Positions 1 to 9,621 of a stretch of DNA of 64,000 nucleotides are shown one piece after another. Position 1 is the stretch's first letter; each line of letters begins with the position of its first letter. Source of the DNA: Lentzea xinjiangensis (GTDB lineage: Bacteria > Actinomycetota > Actinomycetes > Mycobacteriales > Pseudonocardiaceae). The stretch covers positions 496,001 through 560,000 of the forward strand of contig NZ_FOFR01000002.1 of the NCBI RefSeq assembly GCF_900110955.1, written 5' to 3'. Both the position numbers and the translations under genes were made by a program. The notes beneath the pieces are model-generated. The model saw nothing but the letters and a program-made list of their open reading frames with translations, was not told the DNA's origin and made no database searches.

Positions 1-718
1 CGAGGACGGCCGCGAGGTGCTCTCGGGCATCGACCTCGACCTGCGGCCCGGCGAGACCCTGGCGCTGGTCGGCGCGACCGGCTCGGGCAAGACGACGCTC
101 ACGGCGCTCGTGCCGCGGCTCACCGACGTGACGAGCGGCCGGATCACGATCGACGGCGTCGACGTGCGGGACCTGTCGCTCGAGGACCTGCGCAGCGTGG
201 TCGGCACGGCGTTCGAGGAGCCGGTGCTGTTCTCGGCGTCGGTCACCGAGAACGTGGCGCTGGGCGTGCCCGACGTCGACGAGGAACGGGTGCGCGAGGC
301 GTTGCGGGTGGCCAAGGCCGAGGAGTTCGTGGACGCGCTGCCGTGGGGCCTCGCGACCCGCATCGGCGAGCAGGGCCTGTCGCTGTCCGGTGGCCAGCGG
401 CAACGGCTGGCGCTGGCCCGCGCGGTCGTCGGCAAGCCGGCGGTGCTGGTGCTCGACGACCCGCTGTCGGCGCTCGACGTCCACACCGAGGCCGAGGTGG
501 AGGCGGCGCTGCGGCGGGTGCTGCACGGCGTCACGGCGCTGGTCGTGGCGCACCGCCCGTCGACCGTGCAGCTCGCGGACCGGGTGGCGATGCTGGTCGA
601 CGGCAAGATCGCCGCGGTCGGCTCGCACCGGCACCTGCTGGAGACCAACGAGGAGTACCGGCGCCTGCTGTCCAGCGCGGACGCCGAGGACAAGGTGGAA
701 GAGGAGGTGGCGTCGTGA
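1..718 (+). CDS. ABC exporter subunit, ATP-binding domain (5' truncated by window edge)
   Basis: This is the C-terminal nucleotide-binding domain of an ABC exporter half-transporter; its membrane domain lies before the window. The reading frame is open from base 2, so the GTG at 17 is internal. Walker A (GATGSGKTT) is near 71-97, the signature LSGGQ follows, and Walker B reads [11 protein letters not shown] near 450. The catalytic glutamate that normally follows the Walker B aspartate is replaced by aspartate; the switch histidine (VVAHRPST) is present. This is the pattern of the degenerate site in heterodimeric exporters. The stop overlaps the GTG of the next half-transporter by four bases, so the two subunits are probably made together. 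The substrate is unknown; lipids, peptides or drugs are all possible. Confidence 0.93.
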   Translation, partial: EDGREVLSGIDLDLRPGETLALVGATGSGKTTLTALVPRLTDVTSGRITIDGVDVRDLSLEDLRSVVGTAFEEPVLFSASVTENVALGVPDVDEERVREALRVAKAEEFVDALPWGLATRIGEQGLSLSGGQRQRLALARAVVGKPAVLVLDDPLSALDVHTEAEVEAALRRVLHGVTALVVAHRPSTVQLADRVAMLVDGKIAAVGSHRHLLETNEEYRRLLSSADAEDKVEEEVAS

Positions 719-2553
719 GCGATACCCCGGTGGTCGAACCGGAGGAGCAGTGGCGCGGCGTCGCCGCCGAGGAGATCGACGAGCTCTCGCACGCGACGGG
801 CCTGCGCCTGCAGGCCCGCTCGCGCAAGCTGCTGGGCTCGTTGCTGCGCCCGCACATCGGCCGCACGTCACTGGCGATCGCCGCGGTGGTCGGCGGCAAC
901 CTCGCGAACCTCGCGGGCCCGTTGCTGATCGCCGCCGCGATCGACAGGGGCATCCCCGCCGCGATCGGCGGCGGCGCGTCGATCCTCGTCTGGTGCGTGG
1001 TCGGCTACGCGGTCTGCGCGGTGCTGACGACGTTCCTGCGGTGGGCGTTCCTGCGGGTCTCCGGCCGCGTCGGCCAGGACCTGCTGCTGGACCTGCGCGG
1101 CCGGATCTTCCGGCACTCGCAGCGGCTGTCGGTCGGCTTCCACGAGTCCTACACGTCCGGCAAGGTCATCTCCCGGCTGACCAGCGACGTCGACGCGTTG
1201 CAGGACCTGCTCGAAGAGGGCCTCGACAGCCTGTTCAACGCGGCGCTGTCGGTGGCGGGGATCGCGATCATCCTGCTCTGGCTCGACGCCCCGCTGGCCA
1301 TGGTCGTGGTGGCGGGCTTCCTGCCGCTGTACTTCATCTGGCGCTGGTTCCGCCGCCGCTCGATGGAGGCCTACCGGGGCACGCGCGGGGCGATCGCGAA
1401 GATCATCGTCCAGTTCGTCGAGTCGATGAACGGCGTCCGCGCGGTGCAGGCGTTCCGCCGCCAGCCCCGCAACGAGCAGATCATGAGCGGCTTCAACGGC
1501 CAGTTCCGCGACGCGAACACCGACGCCCTGGGCGTGATGGCCACGTTCGTCGCCACGATCAGGGTCATCGGCAACGTGTCGCTGGCCGTCGTGCTGGCCT
1601 GGGGCGCCTACCGGGTCGCGGGCGGCTCCCTGGAGCTGGGCGTGCTCGCGGCGTTCACGCTGTACCTGCGCCGCTTCTACGACCCGTTCGACGAGCTGGC
1701 GATGTTCGCGAACTCGTACTCCTCCGCCACGGCGGCCCTGGAGAAGATCTCCGGCCTCCTGCAGGAGGAGCCGTCGGTGCCCGAGCCGGAGTCGCCGGTG
1801 GCCCTGCCGCACGCACGCGGCGCCGTCCGGTTCGCCGGCGTGGAGTTCGAGTACCCCGGCACGTCCCGGCTGGTGCTGCCGAGGTTCTCCCTGGACGTGC
1901 CGGCGGGGCAGACCGTGGCCCTGGTCGGCGCGACCGGCGCGGGCAAGACCACTCTGGCCAAGCTGGTGGCGAGGTTCTACGACCCGTCGGCGGGCGAGGT
2001 GCAGCTCGACGGCGTCGACCTGCGCTCGGTGGCGGACGAGGACCTGCGCCGGGCGGTGGTGATGGTGACCCAGGAGAACTTCCTGTTCTCCGGCTCGGTG
2101 GCCGACAACATCGCCCTGGGCCGTCCCACCGCCACCAGGGCCGAGGTGGAGGCCGCGGCGGCCGAGGTGGGCGCGCACGAGTTCATCGCCGCCCTCCCCG
2201 AGGGCTACGACACGGACGTCCGCAAACGCGGTGGCCGCCTCTCCGCGGGCCAGCGCCAGATGGTCGCTTTCGCGCGTGCTTTTCTGGCAGATCCGGCGGT
2301 ACTGGTCCTGGATGAGGCAACATCGTCACTGGACGTGCCCACCGAACGCGCAGTGCAGGCCGCGCTGGAAACGGTCCTGGCCGACCGCACGGCGTTCATC
2401 ATCGCCCACCGCCTGTCCACGGTCCTGATCGCGGACCGCGTGCTGGTGCTGGACGGTGGCATTGTGGTGGAGGACGGCTCCCCCGAGGAGCTGATCGGTG
2501 AGCGGGGCCGCTTCGCGGCCCTGCACACGGCCTGGCGCGACTCGCTCGCCTAG
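715..2553 (+). CDS. ABC exporter, fused permease and ATPase (partner subunit)
   Basis: A 612-residue half-transporter of the MdlB/MsbA type. The start is the GTG that overlaps the previous stop (GTGA). Residues about 50-340 form a six-helix exporter membrane domain with the long hydrophobic segments expected. The ATPase domain covers about 375-600, with Walker [10 protein letters not shown] (nt 1927-1953), Walker [13 protein letters not shown] carrying the full catalytic glutamate, and IIAHRLSTV. The signature is LSAGQ instead of LSGGQ. With the aspartate-substituted Walker B of the upstream subunit this gives one degenerate and one canonical ATP site, as in TM287/288-like exporters. A strong hairpin follows the gene, so the operon probably ends here. 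Confidence 0.93.
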   Translation: MSDTPVVEPEEQWRGVAAEEIDELSHATGLRLQARSRKLLGSLLRPHIGRTSLAIAAVVGGNLANLAGPLLIAAAIDRGIPAAIGGGASILVWCVVGYAVCAVLTTFLRWAFLRVSGRVGQDLLLDLRGRIFRHSQRLSVGFHESYTSGKVISRLTSDVDALQDLLEEGLDSLFNAALSVAGIAIILLWLDAPLAMVVVAGFLPLYFIWRWFRRRSMEAYRGTRGAIAKIIVQFVESMNGVRAVQAFRRQPRNEQIMSGFNGQFRDANTDALGVMATFVATIRVIGNVSLAVVLAWGAYRVAGGSLELGVLAAFTLYLRRFYDPFDELAMFANSYSSATAALEKISGLLQEEPSVPEPESPVALPHARGAVRFAGVEFEYPGTSRLVLPRFSLDVPAGQTVALVGATGAGKTTLAKLVARFYDPSAGEVQLDGVDLRSVADEDLRRAVVMVTQENFLFSGSVADNIALGRPTATRAEVEAAAAEVGAHEFIAALPEGYDTDVRKRGGRLSAGQRQMVAFARAFLADPAVLVLDEATSSLDVPTERAVQAALETVLADRTAFIIAHRLSTVLIADRVLVLDGGIVVEDGSPEELIGERGRFAALHTAWRDSLA

Positions 2554-2559
2554 GCCTGC

Positions 2560-2600
2560 GGTCGCGTTCGCGTCAATGGGGATCTGACGCGAACGCGACC
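2560..2600 (+). terminator. Rho-independent-type hairpin after the ABC exporter operon
   Basis: A perfect 16-bp inverted repeat, GGTCGCGTTCGCGTCA and its complement TGACGCGAACGCGACC, is separated by nine bases and starts seven bases after the stop codon. There is no U-tract, which is common for actinobacterial hairpin terminators. A second very GC-rich foldback follows at about 2606-2655. I see no gene between 2554 and 2802. Confidence 0.75.
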
Positions 2601-2802
2601 CACGACTCCCGGCCGCCGCCCCGGTCCCGCCGGGGCGGTTCCGCCGTCCCGGGAGCCGGGCGCCGCCGTCGGCCTTCGGCGAGGCACCGGTGCCCTCCGC
2701 TCGAACCCACCACGAGCCGGCCCGCGACCCGAGGCGTTCTCCGCCCGCACCCCGGTCGGATAGGTTCTGCCGGAGGGGACGGAACACCAGGAGGAGGGGT
2801 TC

Positions 2803-3408
2803 GTGGAGTTGCGAGTCCGGGACGGCCGCGCCGTGCTCGCCGGGGAGGACGAGTCCGGCGAACGCGAGGTCGACCCGCACAGCCTGCCCCTCGGCGCCGA
2901 TCTGGCCGAGGCCCTGCACGAGTGGGCGAAGGTGGCCGACGCGGTGGTGCGCACCGAGACACCGTCCGACGGCGTCGCCAGCGCGCTGATCACCCGCAGG
3001 GGCAAGCAGCTCGCCGGCAGGATCGCCGCCGTCATGAACACCCCCGTCCGCTACACCGACCCGGTCAGCGGCGAACTGGTGGACGTCGACGCGCCGGAGG
3101 CCCCCGCACCCGCCGAACTGCCCGCCGAGTTGTCCGCCGAGGCGGATCCCGAGCCCACCCCGTGGGGCACCGGGCTCACCGTCACCGTCATCACGGCCGC
3201 GATCGTCACGGTCACCGTCGTGTCGCTGTCGCTGGGCTTGGGCGAGACCAGCCGGTGGCTCGCGCTCGTCGCGAACGTGCTGGTGGTCGGCGGCCTGGCG
3301 CCGTCGGTGTGGCTCGGGCGCAACGTCCCGGTGTGGCGCTGGGTCGCCTACGGCGTGGTCACCGGTGTCCTGATCGCCTGGCTGGCGCTGATCCTGACCC
3401 TGCTCTGA
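2803..3408 (+). CDS. DUF2537-type membrane protein
   Basis: A 201-residue protein of unknown function. The GTG start follows a strong ribosome binding site (AGGAGGAGG, eight bases upstream). The N-terminal half is soluble and acidic, with a Pro/Ala/Glu-rich stretch at about 90-120. The C-terminal part has about three hydrophobic helices (about 122-145, 150-170, 180-200). The pattern and the TrmH neighbour match the DUF2537 family, which in M. tuberculosis (Rv0882) is also next to an rRNA methyltransferase gene. Here the two genes converge, with stops seven bases apart. The family name is from memory; the role is unknown. Confidence 0.8.
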   Translation: MELRVRDGRAVLAGEDESGEREVDPHSLPLGADLAEALHEWAKVADAVVRTETPSDGVASALITRRGKQLAGRIAAVMNTPVRYTDPVSGELVDVDAPEAPAPAELPAELSAEADPEPTPWGTGLTVTVITAAIVTVTVVSLSLGLGETSRWLALVANVLVVGGLAPSVWLGRNVPVWRWVAYGVVTGVLIAWLALILTLL

Positions 3409-3415
3409 GCACCGG

Positions 3416-4207
3416 CTAGAGCAACGCGTAGAACGCCACGGCCCCCGCGGTGGCGACGTTCAACGAGTCCACTCCCGACGACATCGGGATGCGCACCGCC
3501 ACGTCGGCCGCGGCGATCGCCTCCTCGGTCAGCCCCGGCCCCTCCGAGCCGAGCAGCACCGCCACGCGGCGGCCGCGCAGACCGGCGTCGGCGAGGTGCG
3601 CGGCCGATGCGCGCGGTGTCAGAGCGGCAACGGTAAACCCCTTTTGCCGCAACAAGTTCAGCGCCGCGGGCCACTCGTCCGTGGTAGCGAACGGCACGCG
3701 CAGCACGTGGCCCATCGACACCCGCACACTGCGCCGGTACAGCGGATCGCTGCAGCCGGGGCCCAGCACGACGCCGTCCACGCCCAGGGCGGCGGCGTTG
3801 CGGAAGATCGAGCCCAGGTTCTCGTGGTCGCCGACGCCCTCCAGCACGGCCAGCCGCCGCGCACCGGAGGCCAGCGCGTCGAACGACACCGCGGGCGCGC
3901 GGTCGGCCGCCGCCAGTACACCCCGGTTCAAGTGGAACCCCACGACCGACGCCATAACCTCCGCAGATGTCACGTAAGCGGGAACGTCCAGGTCAGAGAG
4001 GTCCAGTGCCTCGATCCGCCGCCGCACCCCGAGCAGCCCGCGCACCGGGTACGGCGAAGCCAGCAGCCGTTCCACCACCACGACTCCCTCGGCGATGACG
4101 AGACCTCGTCCTCCCGGCCGGTCCGGCCTGCGGTCGGCCGTCGAGAGGTCCCGGAAGTCGTCCAGCCGGGGGTCACCCGGGTCGTTGATCTCGATCACCT
4201 TCGCCAC
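3416..4207 (-). CDS. TrmH/SpoU-family RNA 2'-O-methyltransferase
   Basis: A 263-residue SpoU/TrmH-family enzyme that transfers a methyl group from S-adenosylmethionine to ribose 2'-OH in tRNA or rRNA. The knot-fold motifs are visible: NLGSIFRNAAALGVDGVVLG (motif 1), a central VAVLLGSEGPGLTEE (motif 2) and a C-terminal IPMSSGVDSLNVATAGAVAF (motif 3). An N-terminal substrate-binding-like region precedes the catalytic domain. The GTG at 4207 is chosen because the encoded sequence (MAKVIEINDPGDPRLDDF) starts like the family; the frame stays open upstream without similarity. The target nucleotide cannot be read from the sequence. Confidence 0.9.
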   Translation of the reverse strand: MAKVIEINDPGDPRLDDFRDLSTADRRPDRPGGRGLVIAEGVVVVERLLASPYPVRGLLGVRRRIEALDLSDLDVPAYVTSAEVMASVVGFHLNRGVLAAADRAPAVSFDALASGARRLAVLEGVGDHENLGSIFRNAAALGVDGVVLGPGCSDPLYRRSVRVSMGHVLRVPFATTDEWPAALNLLRQKGFTVAALTPRASAAHLADAGLRGRRVAVLLGSEGPGLTEEAIAAADVAVRIPMSSGVDSLNVATAGAVAFYALL

Positions 4208-4416
4208 GCCGGAAGTTTCGCATCCGGTCCGGGGTGGAACAGGCGAGGTAGTCCGGAAGGCGGAACCGTGCACGGCCGACCAGCGGATGATCGCTCGCAG
4301 TTACAACGACGTGACAGAGAGCACCGATTTGGGCGATGTCAACGACGTTTCGCCTGTGTCACGTTGGGCGTTCCGCCTGGCCCGCGCCCACCGGCGCCGA
4401 GCGAAGGGGTAGCGGC

Positions 4417-5913
4417 ATGGGAAGCGAAGTGTCCAGCCGCACGTTCACCAGAGACGACCGCGAGCGCTACCGCCAGAAGATGCAGCGGAGTCTCGACGCA
4501 CTGGCCACGATGCTGGCCGAGGACACGTTCTCCTTTCCCCGTCGGCAGATGGGACTCGAGATCGAGCTGAACCTCGTCGACGACGCGATGCGCCCGGCGA
4601 TGGCGAACTCGGAGGTGCTCGAGAAGATCGACGACCCCTCGTACACGCTCGAGCTGGGCCAGCAGAACCTGGAGATCAACGTCCCGCCGCGCGAGCTGGC
4701 CGGCGGCGAGATGCTCGGCCTGGAGGAGGAGCTGCGGTCCTCTCTCGACAGCGCGGACTCGAAGGCCAACGACGTCGGCGCGAACCTCGCCATGATCGGT
4801 GTGCTGCCCACGTTGCGGGAGCGGCACTTCGACCGGAGGTGGCTTTCCGACAGCCCGCGGTACGCGCTGCTCAACGACACCATCTTCGCCGCCCGCGGCG
4901 AGGAGATGGTGCTGCACATGGAAGGCCCAGCGATGCCGGGCAAGGGGCCGGAGAAGCTCCTGAGCTACGCGGAGTCGATCCTGCCGGAGGCCGCGTGCAC
5001 GTCGGTGCAGCTGCACCTGCAGGTCGAGCCGACGGACTTCGCCGCGCACTGGAACGCCGCGCAGTGCCTGGCGGGCGTCCAGGTCGCCATCGCCGCGAAC
5101 TCGGCTTTCCTGCTGGGCAAGGCGCTCTGGCACGAGACGCGCATCCCGCTGTTCCAGCAGGCCACCGACACCCGCCCGGACGAGCTGAAGAACCAGGGCG
5201 TCCGGCCGCGCGTGTGGTTCGGCGAGCGGTGGATCACGTCGATCTTCGACCTGTTCGAGGAGAACGTGCGCTACTTCCCCAGCCTGCTGCCCGAAACCGA
5301 CGACGAGGACCCGTTGGAGGTCCTCGAAAGCGGTGGCGCGCCTCGTCTTTCCGAGCTGCGCCTGCACAACGGCACGATCTGGCGCTGGAACCGCCCCGTC
5401 TACGACGTCGTGGACGGCGTGCCCCACCTGCGCGTGGAGAACCGCGTCCTGCCCGCCGGGCCGACGGTGCTCGACACCATGGCCAACGCCGCGTTCTTCT
5501 ACGGCACGCAGCGCGCGCTCACCTCGCAGGAGCGTCCACTGTGGACGCAGATGTCGTTCCAGGCGGCCGAGGAGAACTTCTACACCGGTGCCCGGCACGG
5601 CATGCACGCCCAGTTGTACTGGCCGGGCATCGGCTGGATCCCGTCGGACGAGCTGGTGCTGCGCCGCCTGCTGCCGATGGCGCACGAGGGCCTGCGCGAC
5701 TGCGGGGTCTCCGACGAGGCCCGCGAACGCTACCTCGGGGTGATCGAGCAGCGCTGCCTCGCACGCCGCACGGGGTCGTCGTGGCAGCGGGAAACCGTTG
5801 CGCTGCTGGAGGACCGCGGCCTGTCCAGGGACGCGGCCCTGTCCGGGATGCTCAAGCGGTACATGGAGCTGATGCACACCGGCGAGCCCGTCCACACCTG
5901 GCACGTCGGCTGA
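4417..5913 (+). CDS. GCS2-family glutamate-cysteine ligase/carboxylate-amine ligase
   Basis: A 498-residue member of the GCS2 (glutamate-cysteine ligase type 2) superfamily, predicted to join an amino-acid carboxylate to an amine using ATP. The N-terminal MGLEIELNLVDD is the glutamate-rich metal/ATP motif, and LELGQQNLEINVPPREL and HLQVEP are further family stretches. The ATG at 4417 follows a GAAGGGG ribosome binding site. Actinobacteria make mycothiol rather than glutathione, so the amino-acid substrate may not be cysteine; this long (about 500-residue) group is functionally unassigned and distinct from EgtA. It is divergent from the TrmH gene across 209 bp in which I see no other gene. Confidence 0.88.
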   Translation: MGSEVSSRTFTRDDRERYRQKMQRSLDALATMLAEDTFSFPRRQMGLEIELNLVDDAMRPAMANSEVLEKIDDPSYTLELGQQNLEINVPPRELAGGEMLGLEEELRSSLDSADSKANDVGANLAMIGVLPTLRERHFDRRWLSDSPRYALLNDTIFAARGEEMVLHMEGPAMPGKGPEKLLSYAESILPEAACTSVQLHLQVEPTDFAAHWNAAQCLAGVQVAIAANSAFLLGKALWHETRIPLFQQATDTRPDELKNQGVRPRVWFGERWITSIFDLFEENVRYFPSLLPETDDEDPLEVLESGGAPRLSELRLHNGTIWRWNRPVYDVVDGVPHLRVENRVLPAGPTVLDTMANAAFFYGTQRALTSQERPLWTQMSFQAAEENFYTGARHGMHAQLYWPGIGWIPSDELVLRRLLPMAHEGLRDCGVSDEARERYLGVIEQRCLARRTGSSWQRETVALLEDRGLSRDAALSGMLKRYMELMHTGEPVHTWHVG

Positions 5914-5919
5914 CGCGGC

Positions 5920-6771
5920 TCACTCCCGCGTCGAGGCGAGGAACTCCTGGCACACCACCCTGGCCAGGTCGGCGTCGACGGCCGCGCCGGCCTGGCCCAC
6001 GAACACCGTGACCGCGACCTCCGGCGTGTAGCCGGCCGTCCACGGGTGCGCGCCCGGCACGCAGGCGATCCCGCCGCAACCGGGCTTCTCCGCGAGCTGC
6101 CCGGTGACCCGGTCCGCCGCCTGCCGGTCGAACGCGGGCTGGGCGACCTCCACCACCTGGTACAGCGACGAACCGTCCGCACCGGTGACCGAGGTGACGA
6201 AGTGCGGGCGGTGCCGCACGCCCCCGGCGGCGAAGGCCGCGTACGCCGCCGTCACCTCCAGCGGGCTCATCCGCCCCCGCACCAGGTTCGGCGCACCCGC
6301 GTCGGCGAACGGGCGGACGATCTCCGGGGTCAGGTCCTCCTGCCCGTCACCGCCGGGGCCGGCGACCCGGCCGCGGCCCAGGTACACCCGCACGCCGCCG
6401 GAGTCCGGGTCGACCGCGGTCACCGCCGCGCCCGGATCACCCTGCCGCGCCGCGACGAGCCGCCCGACGACGGCGGCGGCCACCGTCTGCGCCTTCGCGT
6501 CGATCGTCGTCCTCACCACCCCGCCGGCGGCGCGGAGCCGGTCGAGCGGCAGGCCGTGCTCCTCGAGCTCCGCGACCACCCGGTGCACGAGGGCCGAGCT
6601 CGGGCCGCCCTCACCGGTGCTCCACATCGGGGAGCCGTCCGCGTACTGAAGGACGACCTGCCGCGGCGGTGCCGGCGCGGGCCGCGGAGGTTCGGGCCTC
6701 AGCAGCACCACCGCACCGACGAGCGCCACGACCAAGACCAACGCGCCGAAGTTCGGCAGAAACCGCCTCAA
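5920..6771 (-). CDS. Membrane-anchored penicillin-binding-protein-like protein lacking catalytic motifs
   Basis: A 283-residue protein with one N-terminal membrane anchor (about 8-25) and a periplasmic part. Several stretches match the edges of class A penicillin-binding-protein transpeptidase domains: VVRTTIDAKAQ, GAAVTAVDPDSGGVRVYLG, MSPLEVTAAYAAFAAGGVRH and GYTPEVAVTVFVGQ. The active-site SxxK, SxN and KTG motifs expected between these stretches are absent, so the core of the domain is missing. The TTG at 6771 is taken as start because GGGGGAG lies four bases upstream and the protein then begins MRRFLPNFG. It is probably non-enzymatic, as scaffold or regulator, or a relic; the frame is intact. 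Confidence 0.7.
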   Translation of the reverse strand: MRRFLPNFGALVLVVALVGAVVLLRPEPPRPAPAPPRQVVLQYADGSPMWSTGEGGPSSALVHRVVAELEEHGLPLDRLRAAGGVVRTTIDAKAQTVAAAVVGRLVAARQGDPGAAVTAVDPDSGGVRVYLGRGRVAGPGGDGQEDLTPEIVRPFADAGAPNLVRGRMSPLEVTAAYAAFAAGGVRHRPHFVTSVTGADGSSLYQVVEVAQPAFDRQAADRVTGQLAEKPGCGGIACVPGAHPWTAGYTPEVAVTVFVGQAGAAVDADLARVVCQEFLASTRE

Positions 6772-6806
6772 GACTCCCCCAGAGCGAACTCCCCCTGGGA
6801 TCGACC

Positions 6807-7217
6807 CTAGCGGCGGCGTCCAGACTTGAGCGGGGCCACGTCCGCGCCGTCGTGGGAGATCCGGCACTCGTCCGGCGTGACGGCCTCGACCGCCAGCGTC
6901 AGCTCGCCCTTCACGCCCGTGTAGATCGACTCGCCGCGCGAGGCGAGCGAGGCGTGCACGCGGTTCGAGTCGGTGAAGTCGCGCTCGTCCTTCACGCGCT
7001 TCTTGCCGGTCTCCTCGGGCCGGGTGGCGCTGCGGAGGTTCACCTCCAGCCACGCCGCCACCTCCGCCGGTGACGTCAGCACCTCTTCAGGCGTGCGTTC
7101 GAGCCGGACCTGCCGAGGAGAGGCGTGATCGAGCGAAGTGTGTTCCACGTAGGCGTGCCAGTGGGTGTTGCGCATTGACCAGGTCTGTTCGACCGGCCAG
7201 TCCTCCTCGGTGGTCAT
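6807..7217 (-). CDS. Hypothetical cytoplasmic protein
   Basis: A 136-residue protein I do not recognise. It has no signal peptide or membrane segment. It begins [20 protein letters not shown] and ends in a basic tail (KSGRRR). The ATG overlaps the stop of the ABC-F gene (7214) by four bases on the same strand, so it is probably translated after the ABC-F protein in one operon. Codon use is typical of the window. The mixed alpha/beta pattern and tryptophan-rich N-terminus suggest a small globular protein. Confidence 0.75.
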   Translation of the reverse strand: MTTEEDWPVEQTWSMRNTHWHAYVEHTSLDHASPRQVRLERTPEEVLTSPAEVAAWLEVNLRSATRPEETGKKRVKDERDFTDSNRVHASLASRGESIYTGVKGELTLAVEAVTPDECRISHDGADVAPLKSGRRR

Positions 7218-8866
7218 GGCACATATCTTCCACCCTTTACGCGAGGAAACGTGAGGAGGTCACCGACGTTGATCTCGTGGTCCACCCGCACGGCCGAAGC
7301 GAGCCTCCGATCGTGCGTGACCAGCAACAACGTTCCTCCGTAATTCTCCAACGCCTGTTCCAGCTGTTCGATCGCGGGCAAATCCAAATGGTTCGTGGGT
7401 TCGTCGAGGACCAAACAAGTCGTGCCCCGCGCCTGCAACAGCGCCAGTCCCGCGCGAGTGCGTTCACCCGGTGAGAGCTCGCGCGCCGGGCGCAGGACGG
7501 CGTCCGCGCCGAGCCGGAACTTCGCGAGCAGCGTGCGCACCTCGACGTCGGGCAGCCCGGTCGCGTCCGCCACGATCCGCAACGCCGGCGCGTCGCTCGC
7601 GAACTCGGTCCTGAGCTGGTCGACCTCACCGACCACGACGCCGGGCCCGATCGAGCGGTCGCCCGCGGCCAGCGGGATCCGGCCGAGCAGCGCGCCGAGC
7701 AACGTCGACTTGCCGGAGCCGTTCGGCCCGGTGACGCGCCACCGCTCGCCCGCGCCGATCGCGAGGTCGACGGGGCCGAGCGTCACGTCGCCGCGGCTCA
7801 CCACGGCCTGGCGCAGGGTGAACGCGACGGCGCTGCCGCGCCCTGCCGACGGCAGGGTGAGCCTCAGCCGCCACGCCTCGCGCGGTTCCTCGACCTCTTC
7901 GAGCCGGTCCAGCCGGCGGTCAACGACGGACGCCTTCGCCGTCAGGTTCTCGGCGGCCTGCGCACGTCCCGCGCGAACGTTCTTGTCCGGCTCCTCGCTG
8001 CGCGCCTTGGCGCTGTTGGCCCTCCGCACGCCCTGCCGCGACCACTCCCTGACCTGCCGGCCGCGCTGCACCAGCGAGTCGCGCTTGGCCGCGTACGCCT
8101 CGTACTCCTCCCGCGCACGGCGACCGGCGTTCGCCTTCTCCTCGACGTAGGCGTCCCAGCCGCCGCGGTAGACGGTGAGCCGGTGCGAGAACTCGTCGAG
8201 CTCGGCGATCGCGGTCGTCGTGCGCGCGAGGAACTCCCGGTCGTGGCTCACCAGCACGATCGCGCCCGGCCACCCGAGGACGTGGGACTCCAGCAGGTCG
8301 AGCCCGGCGGCGTCGAGGTCGTTCGTCGGCTCGTCGAGCAGCAGCACGTCCGCGCGCGTCAGCAGCACCGCCGCGAGCCTGAGCCGCGCCTGCTGGCCAC
8401 CCGACAGCGCGCCGGGCTCGCGGCCGTCGAGCAGGTCGGCGCGCAGGCCGAGGCGCTCGCAGACGGCGTCCGCGCGTTCGTCGAAGTCACCGGCGCCGAT
8501 CGCGGTCCAGTGGTCGAGCGCGTCCGGGTAGTCCTCCCCACCGCCCTCGCCCAGCGCCTCCGCCGCGCGTTGCAACCACCGCTCGGCGTCGGCCACGCCG
8601 GTGCGCCGGGCGAGGTGGTCGCGCAGGGACTCGCCCCGGCGGGGCTGCGTCTCCTGCGTCAGGTGCGCGACCGTCCCGGTGGCCGAGACGGAGCCGGTCT
8701 CCGGCCGCAGCTCCCCGGCGAGCAAGCGGAGCAACGTGGACTTGCCGACGCCGTTGGGCGCACTCAGGCCGACGCGGTCACCAGGCGAAACATCGAAATC
8801 AACCTCCGAGATCACGGTCCTGGGACCGAACGACAGCGAAAGGTTCCTGGCTGTCAGCACGGACAC
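7214..8866 (-). CDS. ABC-F family ATPase (ribosome-associated)
   Basis: A 550-residue soluble protein with two ATP-binding domains and no membrane domain, the ABC-F architecture. Domain 1 has [21 protein letters not shown] and [11 protein letters not shown]. Domain 2 has [23 protein letters not shown] and [12 protein letters not shown]. The linker (about 235-330) is rich in Arg, Lys and Glu, as expected for the ribosome-contacting linker. ABC-F proteins act on the ribosomal E site, either relieving stalled translation or protecting against antibiotics; which applies here cannot be told. The start is GTG at 8866. The divergent neighbour is sodA. Confidence 0.9.
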   Translation of the reverse strand: MSVLTARNLSLSFGPRTVISEVDFDVSPGDRVGLSAPNGVGKSTLLRLLAGELRPETGSVSATGTVAHLTQETQPRRGESLRDHLARRTGVADAERWLQRAAEALGEGGGEDYPDALDHWTAIGAGDFDERADAVCERLGLRADLLDGREPGALSGGQQARLRLAAVLLTRADVLLLDEPTNDLDAAGLDLLESHVLGWPGAIVLVSHDREFLARTTTAIAELDEFSHRLTVYRGGWDAYVEEKANAGRRAREEYEAYAAKRDSLVQRGRQVREWSRQGVRRANSAKARSEEPDKNVRAGRAQAAENLTAKASVVDRRLDRLEEVEEPREAWRLRLTLPSAGRGSAVAFTLRQAVVSRGDVTLGPVDLAIGAGERWRVTGPNGSGKSTLLGALLGRIPLAAGDRSIGPGVVVGEVDQLRTEFASDAPALRIVADATGLPDVEVRTLLAKFRLGADAVLRPARELSPGERTRAGLALLQARGTTCLVLDEPTNHLDLPAIEQLEQALENYGGTLLLVTHDRRLASAVRVDHEINVGDLLTFPRVKGGRYVP

Positions 8867-8909
8867 GCTTCGACGCTACGTCCCCGGGCAACTGGTTTAC
8901 TCGACTCTG

Positions 8910-8926
8910 TTGCAAGTAAGTTGCAA
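8910..8926 (+). promoter_or_regulatory. Nur-type (nickel-responsive Fur family) operator at the sodA promoter
   Basis: TTGCAA-GTAAG-TTGCAA is a perfect 6-5-6 inverted repeat, since TTGCAA is its own complement. It is identical in layout to the tTGCaa-N5-ttGCAA Nur box described for Streptomyces sodF. It overlaps a candidate promoter: -35 TTGCAA (8910-8915), 18-base spacer, -10 TAGAGT (8934-8939). Bound Nur-nickel would block transcription of the downstream iron-type superoxide dismutase. A nur gene is not in the window. Confidence 0.75.
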
Positions 8927-8956
8927 ATACCAATAGAGTGCAATTGGAGAAGCGTC

Positions 8957-9577
8957 ATGGCCCAGTACGTGCTGCCGGATCTCGACTACGACTACGGCGA
9001 CCTCGAGCCGGCGATCATCGGCGAGATCAACGAGCTGCACCACGGCAAGCACCACGCGGCCTACGTGAAGGGCGCGAACGACACGCTGGAACAGATCGAG
9101 GAGGCACGGGACAAGGAGGCCTTCGGCTCGATCGTCGGCCTGGAGACCACGCTGGCGTTCCACCTGGCGGGTCACGCGCTGCACCAGGTGTGGTGGAAGA
9201 ACCTGTCCCCCGACGGCGGCGACAAGCCGGTCGGTGAGCTCGCGGCGGCCATCGACGAGCACTTCGGCTCGTTCGACAAGTTCCGCGGCCAGCTCAACGC
9301 GGCCGCGTCGTCGATCCAGGGCTCGGGCTGGGGCGTCCTCGCCTGGGAGCCGATCGGCCAGAAGCTGGTCACGCTGCAGCTCAAGGACCACCACTCGAAC
9401 CTGTCGATCGCGACCACGCCGCTGCTCGCGTTCGACATCTGGGAGCACGCGTACTACCTGCAGTACCGCAACCTGAAGGCGGACTACATCTCGGCGCTGT
9501 GGAACGTCGTCAACTGGGAGGACGTGTCGGCCCGCTTCGAGGCCGCTCGCGCGGGCCACAACGGCCTGCGGCTCTGA
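8957..9577 (+). CDS. sodA: Iron/manganese superoxide dismutase
   Basis: A 206-residue cytoplasmic superoxide dismutase of the Fe/Mn family, converting superoxide to oxygen and hydrogen peroxide. The metal ligands are visible: H28 (ELHHGKHH), the histidine in HALHQVWW, and Asp and His in DIWEHAYY. The stretch GSGWGVLAW and a histidine in LKDHHSN correspond to the active-site region of the M. tuberculosis enzyme. ATG 8957 follows a GGAG site. A Nur-type box overlaps the promoter and a strong hairpin ends the 3'UTR, the layout of Streptomyces sodF, which is shut off when nickel allows the nickel enzyme SodN to be used. Metal preference (Fe versus Mn) is not decided by sequence alone. Confidence 0.96.
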   Translation: MAQYVLPDLDYDYGDLEPAIIGEINELHHGKHHAAYVKGANDTLEQIEEARDKEAFGSIVGLETTLAFHLAGHALHQVWWKNLSPDGGDKPVGELAAAIDEHFGSFDKFRGQLNAAASSIQGSGWGVLAWEPIGQKLVTLQLKDHHSNLSIATTPLLAFDIWEHAYYLQYRNLKADYISALWNVVNWEDVSARFEAARAGHNGLRL

Positions 9578-9621
9578 CTTCGGCCGGTGGGTGCTCCGAC
9601 AGGCCTCCACCGCCGGACACG

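Noticed and set aside
868-2178. Long open frame antisense to the ABC exporter (436 codons)
   Set aside because: It is a frame shadow: high-GC coding DNA keeps complementary frames open, the translation is low-complexity (His/Arg/Asp/Gln-rich), and there is no ribosome binding site.
4300-4370. GTGACA ... TGTCAC inverted repeat upstream of the GCS2 gene
   Set aside because: The arms are only six to seven bases and over 40 bases apart; matches of this size are expected by chance.
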